The notes under the pieces are model-generated. The model was not told the DNA's origin. It searched no databases and was given only the letters and a program-made list of their open reading frames with translations. This document shows positions 16,424 to 20,381 of a DNA stretch of 20,381 bases, piece by piece. Both the position numbers and the translations under genes were made by a program. Within the stretch, counting starts at the first letter, position 1, and each line of letters begins with the position of its first letter. The DNA comes from a virus, in IMG/VR virus record IMGVR_UViG_3300043469_000259, positions 1 through 20,381 of that record. One strand, 5' to 3'.

Positions 16424-17176
16424 AGGTTGTACCTCCTTGTTAATCTTAGAAGTATTAATGCCTTTAGCACTATCAACTAAGAATTTTATCATTGTTACTT
16501 TTTCTTTATCCGTTTTTTCAACGAAACCTATATTTTCCATTTGTTCACCGTTTATTGGACTAGTTTCTGACTCATTCTCAGATGCCAAAACTATACCATT
16601 TGCTTTATCGTAAAAAACATTTTCTAAAACTGTTGCGTCACCCTTAAATACATCTACTCCGTCTACCTTTTCAACAGATACAATGTTTGCAAATTGATTT
16701 GCTGGGGAATCTACAAGACTCAACTCAACTAAATCATATTCTTTAATAACTCTAATTTGTGTGTCTGACTTTTCATCATATGCGTCATCCCACTTATTCA
16801 TTCTTCCGCCAATAGAAAAACCAGTTAGCGTTCCATCTAGAACTTTTTCCCAAGTATCTTGTGCACCTTTTGAAACATATGCGGAGACAAAAACACCCTT
16901 ATAAAACTTCTTTGATTCTGGATCAAAGTACTTGTCTTCTTTAAAGTTAACCATCTTGCCTACTGCTAGTGGTTGGTGCATTTCTCTAATGTTCCCACGG
17001 AATTTTGCAAATGCTGCCATTGATGCTTCTGCTGTTACGATGTCATCTTGCTTATCAATATTGTCAAGTGATGCAAAGCCTGAGACGATTCTTCGCTCTT
17101 TATCTACCTTACTAAAAGGCATCGAAAGTCGGAGATTATCTCCCTCTGAATTCCAGTGTGCTTTAGATATAATCAT
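15863..17176 (-). CDS. Prohead protease (XkdF-like) fused to a scaffold region
   Basis: A 437-residue protein. Residues 1-170 look like an XkdF/S78-type capsid maturation serine protease: His67 in EMHQP, Ser121 in TGFSIGG, and an acidic residue in ELSLVDSPAN (Glu151 or Asp156) as the likely third member. Residues 171-250 link to a very acidic Val/Ala/Glu-rich stretch (252-345), then a coiled-coil-like helix (about 346-400) and a C-terminal tail with KSLWGGSFLKTADLF. An internal ATG at codon 252 with a strong ribosome site should make the last 186 residues alone as scaffold. This gene has no Shine-Dalgarno; TATAAT lies nine bases before its ATG. It sits between portal and capsid genes as in PBSX. 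Confidence 0.87.
   Translation of the reverse strand: MIISKAHWNSEGDNLRLSMPFSKVDKERRIVSGFASLDNIDKQDDIVTAEASMAAFAKFRGNIREMHQPLAVGKMVNFKEDKYFDPESKKFYKGVFVSAYVSKGAQDTWEKVLDGTLTGFSIGGRMNKWDDAYDEKSDTQIRVIKEYDLVELSLVDSPANQFANIVSVEKVDGVDVFKGDATVLENVFYDKANGIVLASENESETSPINGEQMENIGFVEKTDKEKVTMIKFLVDSAKGINTSKINKEVQPMTEKTEAVAEVLETEAAVEVEKSEVAPEVDAVVETTTEDVIKADEAPASEEIAKSEETSAVDVVEEVTEVSKSDEAVDSTVEIKNTLESAFSDLVSKVNSLQAEVEMLKSSKVDVETAKSSFEAVAKDIATVSSGFNEFGKRVELVEQDTAFRKSGDLGEIVQNQPETVEKSLWGGSFLKTADLFN
16431..16438 (-). promoter_or_regulatory. Internal ribosome binding site AAGGAGGT for the nested scaffold
   Basis: The coding strand reads AAGGAGGT, seven bases, then ATG at 16423 in the protease frame. An anti-Shine-Dalgarno match of eight bases at ideal spacing inside a coding region is unlikely to be chance. 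Confidence 0.85.
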
Positions 17177-17185
17177 GGTTATTCT

Positions 17186-17191
17186 ATTATA
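17186..17191 (-). promoter_or_regulatory. -10 promoter candidate TATAAT before the protease gene
   Basis: TATAAT lies in the 38-base gap after the portal, nine bases before ATG 17176, preceded by GGGTATA. With no ribosome site at this gene, a very short-leader transcript is plausible. No -35 box is convincing. Confidence 0.4.
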
Positions 17192-17214
17192 TACCCTTTT
17201 TTATTGAAGTATCA

Positions 17215-18822
17215 CTATTTGGACATATCGGACACATCGTCAACTTTACGACCTTCGCCTTTTGGATTTCTTCCACTTACTGTGGCTGGTCCGTCAGACT
17301 GGTTATTAGTTCTTTCTGTGTCTCTTTGTCTATCTGCATTATCATTTGCTGTGTCTTGAGGTTTTGGATCGAAAGGCTCGTTACCGCCTTCAATCTGTGG
17401 AAGACCAAGAAGTTCTCTACCTTCATTTGGTAGCATAACCTGAGTCTTAACAAGTCTTTCAATTATTTGTGATTGAGCAATTTCATCTGTAAGAGTAAGT
17501 TCGTTAAACTTAAACTCCAAGATATCTGTTTTTTCTCTTATAATCTTGTTAATCATTTTCTCAAGATTTCTTTGTGCTGGTCTTGCAACTTGCTCTTTAA
17601 ATGTGCGGTCTTGAGATAGGGCTGCAGCGATGGCTGCTGAATCAGAACCACCAATTTTAGAAAGAGGAACTTGATGTGCAACAAGAATATCATCTCTGTT
17701 TTGTTTGCGATACTCTTTAAATGATGCCTCTTGAATTCCATTTTCTACAGGATCCATCTTAAACTCTACCTTGTTGGTATCTGAATCTCCAGGAAGTGGA
17801 ATATATAGTGTTCTATGATTTTGTCCTTTAAGACCACTTTGAAGAAATCTAAACATTTTATCTTCTGCCTCAGCAGATAGTTTTGCTCCCTTAAGCGTTA
17901 CAACATATCTTGGCGTTGCTTTATTCTGGAAGTAGTCAATATTGTATTGTGATGCAAGTTGATCTCCGTGAAGCGATCCAATCGCAGACATGATATCTGG
18001 AACGCCATAAAAAGTATTTAGTGGTGAGTATTCTTTAAAATGAATAATCTCATTTGGACGAGCATCTGTTCCAAGTGGATTTGCATTTGTTGCTCCAAAG
18101 TTACGGAAGTAAACTACTTTGTTTGCAATGACCTGAACAAAGCCATCACGAAGACGACGAACACGCATTGTTGTAGATGGGATATGACCAACATATCCAA
18201 TGTCCCCACGAACTGTTCTTCCTACTTCAAGGTATCCATTTCCTGTTGCTTGTAGATCAGTAAACACCTTTTCCATGGTTGTAGTAAAGGAGTCTTCTGT
18301 ATTTAGAGATTCTAGCCAATCGCTTAACTCAATCTTGGCTCTTTCAATTCTTCTACGTGCATTTTCTGCTGTCTTTGGTTCTGATGCTTCTAACTTAAGC
18401 ATTGTTCTTTTAGAAACCTTAAACTCATAACCAAGCCCAACAATATTTTCTACCTTGGCATCAATTGCTGCGTGGTTTGCAAATGAAGTATCATAGAAAC
18501 TTGCAAGTTCGTAAAGATTCCATGGTGGAGTAATTACATCGAATAGTCCGTAAGCATTTCTAAATACTGTTCCTGAGTTAATCTCTTTGGACTTTGCTCC
18601 GTCACGACCAGTGCTTTCTGCTCTTGAACTTTCTATGTATGCTGGTGTTGCTTCACCCTTTAGTACACGAGTTGTTCTTCTTTTAAAGTTTGCATCAAGT
18701 CCCTGCAAATCTTTGACTACATCCCATGACTGATTAAATGGATCTTGCTTTGTAAAAGTGTCATCTTCAGGAAGTGGACTATCTGTCTTTGCTCTAATAA
18801 AAAATTCTTTGTCTTCACTCAT
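17215..18822 (-). CDS. Portal protein, PBSX type
   Basis: A 535-residue protein forming the dodecameric ring at the unique capsid vertex, through which DNA enters and leaves and on which the terminase and adaptor dock. Residues about 95-190 hold the wing region (ITPPWNLYELASFYDTSFAN start), residues about 255-300 the conserved IIHFKEYSPLNTFYGVPDIM segment, and residues about 300-470 a stretch very like PBSX portals (DQLASQYNIDYFQNKATPRY, ILVAHQVPLSKIGG, then a long helix). The C-terminus is Asp/Asn/Arg-rich and probably disordered. Length is normal for the family. The ATG overlaps the stop of the preceding small gene by one base (TAATG), so translation is likely coupled. It is followed by the protease gene, as in PBSX. 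Confidence 0.93.
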   Translation of the reverse strand: MSEDKEFFIRAKTDSPLPEDDTFTKQDPFNQSWDVVKDLQGLDANFKRRTTRVLKGEATPAYIESSRAESTGRDGAKSKEINSGTVFRNAYGLFDVITPPWNLYELASFYDTSFANHAAIDAKVENIVGLGYEFKVSKRTMLKLEASEPKTAENARRRIERAKIELSDWLESLNTEDSFTTTMEKVFTDLQATGNGYLEVGRTVRGDIGYVGHIPSTTMRVRRLRDGFVQVIANKVVYFRNFGATNANPLGTDARPNEIIHFKEYSPLNTFYGVPDIMSAIGSLHGDQLASQYNIDYFQNKATPRYVVTLKGAKLSAEAEDKMFRFLQSGLKGQNHRTLYIPLPGDSDTNKVEFKMDPVENGIQEASFKEYRKQNRDDILVAHQVPLSKIGGSDSAAIAAALSQDRTFKEQVARPAQRNLEKMINKIIREKTDILEFKFNELTLTDEIAQSQIIERLVKTQVMLPNEGRELLGLPQIEGGNEPFDPKPQDTANDNADRQRDTERTNNQSDGPATVSGRNPKGEGRKVDDVSDMSK

Positions 18823-19226
18823 TAGTCATCACTTCCATATTTTGCAATAGTATCCTTGGCTGCTTGTACTGCACCAAGATCGTTCATAGATGGAATTAAT
18901 CCTTCTGCCATTCTTTGTTTTTGCTCAGAGTATTCTTCTTCTGAGATTCTGGTTAGACCTGGAACGAAGATGCATTCTCCATCTCCTTCATCCCCGTAAT
19001 ATCTTGCTGCTTCTTTAAGTTTTGATATTTGAAGGATATCTCCTTTCATTGATTCAATGTTTAAAACAGAACCAGTTCCATCCGTAAACCACTTACCGTT
19101 AGCCTTTTTGTAAACATAAAGACCCCAGTCATAGTGTTTTTCAATAATTTTTGCACGGGACTCTCCCACTTGCCCTTTCATTCTGGGCAATTGCTTCTTC
19201 TTTTTACGCGGATCTTGAGGATTCAT
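18822..19226 (-). CDS. Small conserved-looking protein of unknown function before the portal
   Basis: A 134-residue protein that I do not recognise. It starts with a very basic segment (DPRKKKKQLPRMKG), has a central part with YDWGLYVYKKANGKWFTDG and a second half with helices (KLKEAARYYGDEGDGE, then SEEEYSEQKQRMAEG), and ends acidic. No signal peptide or membrane segment is seen. It has no Shine-Dalgarno; TGGTATACT ends seven bases before ATG 19226, the pattern of a leaderless start. Its stop overlaps the portal ATG by one base, so it is made together with the portal and may assist packaging or portal function. That role is inference only. Confidence 0.78.
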   Translation of the reverse strand: MNPQDPRKKKKQLPRMKGQVGESRAKIIEKHYDWGLYVYKKANGKWFTDGTGSVLNIESMKGDILQISKLKEAARYYGDEGDGECIFVPGLTRISEEEYSEQKQRMAEGLIPSMNDLGAVQAAKDTIAKYGSDD

Positions 19227-19233
19227 ACCTATA

Positions 19234-19242
19234 AGTATACCA
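19234..19242 (-). promoter_or_regulatory. Extended -10 promoter candidate TGGTATACT before the portal operon
   Basis: TG-G-TATACT sits in the 18-base gap after the preceding gene, seven bases before ATG 19226. The spacing predicts transcription starting at or within a base or so of the start codon. It shares ten bases exactly with the element before the long chaperone gene. Confidence 0.5.
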
Positions 19243-19244
19243 TA

Positions 19245-20381
19245 TTAGACAGCACTAGCCGTTATTTGTTTCGAAGTAATACCTTTATACACGGTATACT
19301 CGTACCCATTAACTGTAAACACCTTGTCCGTATCAATAATAATCTTGTTAGTTCCTGTGTAACTCTTGTAGATTGTTGATGGATCTACTCCATAATAACT
19401 TGTTGAAGATAAAATCAAAACCCCACGCCAAACAAAAGAAGATGTTTTCCAGTTATCCCATTCAAGGGTAAGAGGAAGAGAGTATTTAACTCCAAACCAC
19501 GGTCGTATATCAACCTTTTGAACCTCTTGCAGGTTTGTTGATTGATAATAAGATATCATATTAAATGTTATTGGTCCATTTAGATTAATTGACCCAACCC
19601 TAGAATCAAAGTTTAATAGGTTTGGAAATGATATTCCCAAGAATCCCCACTCTTTTACAGTTACAACGGGCTCTTTGACAAGTTTTCCATTCCAATAAAA
19701 CCCTATATTGTCTTCTAGTTTTCCAGTTCTTACGTTTATAGCATAAATCTTAGCCCGTTCTCCACTTGGGTGAATGGCTACCATATAAAATTTTATATGA
19801 GTGTCTTTTGATTGAATCTCAAATATTTCTGTTGAGGCGTACGGGAATGCATCTTGATCGTACCTTATTGCTATCTGCATAGCCATAACCTTGTAGTTGC
19901 TAGACATTTCTTTATTAATTGGAATAGACAATCCACGATTAACCACTGGATCAAATGTTCCTTTTAACTCTATTCCCGTATATCTTGTTAGATAGAGGTA
20001 TGGAGAACTACCCTTGTAAATTGAAAACGGATTCCTATCTTTATAGTCATAGTAAAATCCAGATTTTTTGTATGGGTACATTTCATTTCCAAATCTTGTT
20101 CCAATTGGATTCGGAGATGTTGAATTAAATGCCTGAGAAGCATACTCAAGGTTTCTAATCTTAACCTTGTTGTTTATAATACCTTTTACATTAAAGTCTA
20201 AATGTGTGACAAGTGCAAGATCTGTTACTCTGACATCTTTTGGAGGGTAAATGATCATATTATTTACAACTTCGTACTTTGTGTTCATCCAGTTATTTCC
20301 TGGAGAAACAATAGAATCATTAGAAGGTTTTTCTATATTAATAAAGTTTGACTCTAAAAGGTTGGCTCCGTTTTCAATATA
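19245..20381 (-). CDS. Large beta-rich virion-like protein, 5' end outside window
   Basis: The frame is open to the right edge, giving 378 residues of a longer protein that stops at 19245 (TAA); the ATG at 20288 is internal, as coding sequence continues above it. It is rich in Tyr, Asn, Ile, Phe and Lys, with alternating strands and few helices. The part with KVMAMQIAIRYDQDAFPYAS, FYMVAIHPSGE, IGFYWNGKL and WGFLGISFPN recalls concanavalin/laminin-G-like beta sandwiches of phage adhesion or tail proteins, but I cannot confirm that. It shows no catalytic motif I recognise. Its position before the portal, where a terminase gene is usual, is odd. It ends 18 bases before the next gene and its probable promoter. 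Confidence 0.7.
   Translation of the reverse strand, partial: YIENGANLLESNFINIEKPSNDSIVSPGNNWMNTKYEVVNNMIIYPPKDVRVTDLALVTHLDFNVKGIINNKVKIRNLEYASQAFNSTSPNPIGTRFGNEMYPYKKSGFYYDYKDRNPFSIYKGSSPYLYLTRYTGIELKGTFDPVVNRGLSIPINKEMSSNYKVMAMQIAIRYDQDAFPYASTEIFEIQSKDTHIKFYMVAIHPSGERAKIYAINVRTGKLEDNIGFYWNGKLVKEPVVTVKEWGFLGISFPNLLNFDSRVGSINLNGPITFNMISYYQSTNLQEVQKVDIRPWFGVKYSLPLTLEWDNWKTSSFVWRGVLILSSTSYYGVDPSTIYKSYTGTNKIIIDTDKVFTVNGYEYTVYKGITSKQITASAV

Noticed and set aside
15975-16613. Plus-strand open frame of 212 residues opposite the protease-scaffold gene
   Set aside because: It is Ser/Thr-rich because it reads the complement of Glu/Val/Ala codons; it has no ribosome site and the opposite gene is clearly real.

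Overview
The window is a dense stretch of the virion-structure region of a tailed, long-tailed (siphovirus-like) bacteriophage or prophage. Every supported gene lies on the minus strand, so the transcript runs from high to low coordinates. Gaps between genes never exceed about 75 bases. The DNA is AT-rich. The portal, prohead protease and capsid recall the PBSX/Xkd-type head modules of phages of Gram-positive hosts. Three genes have no Shine-Dalgarno sequence but have a -10-like element 6 to 9 bases before the ATG. That suggests leaderless or very short-leader transcripts, which are common in Actinobacteria, so an AT-rich actinobacterial host is my tentative guess. Family assignments come from reading the translations, not from database searches.

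Region by region, in transcription order: (1) 20381-19245 is the 3' part of a beta-rich, possibly lectin-like protein that runs off the right edge. (2) 19226-18822 is a small protein of unknown function. (3) The head module follows: portal (18822-17215), an XkdF-type prohead protease with an acidic and helical tail (17176-15863) that contains an in-frame internal start for a separate scaffold (16423-15863), the major capsid protein (15834-14686) and a Pro/Glu-rich likely accessory head protein (14592-14158). (4) The neck genes are head-tail adaptor (14154-13234), head closure (13234-12788), gp10-like neck/tail-completion protein (12791-12117) and tail terminator (12117-11560). They are joined by overlaps of 1 to 4 bases or a gap of 3. 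(5) The tail module is major tail tube protein (11489-10863), a long tail assembly chaperone (10796-10113), a short paralogous chaperone (10063-9740) and an enormous tape measure protein from 9726 to beyond the left edge (3242 codons visible, no stop reached).

The genes act together: the nested scaffold and protease shape the procapsid around the portal, the neck proteins close the filled head, and the two chaperones coat the tape measure while tube subunits polymerise along it. The most notable points are: chaperones made as two separate genes (one with both domains, one with only the first) instead of a ribosomal frameshift in the usual place, plus a canonical T TTA AAC slippery heptamer at the end of the short one; the nested scaffold start with a near-perfect ribosome site; a shared TGGTATA(A/C)T motif at transcription-unit starts; hairpins after the capsid and around the tube gene; and a tape measure with two copies of a conserved family motif about 2480 residues apart. 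No tRNA, CRISPR array, insertion sequence or plus-strand gene was found.
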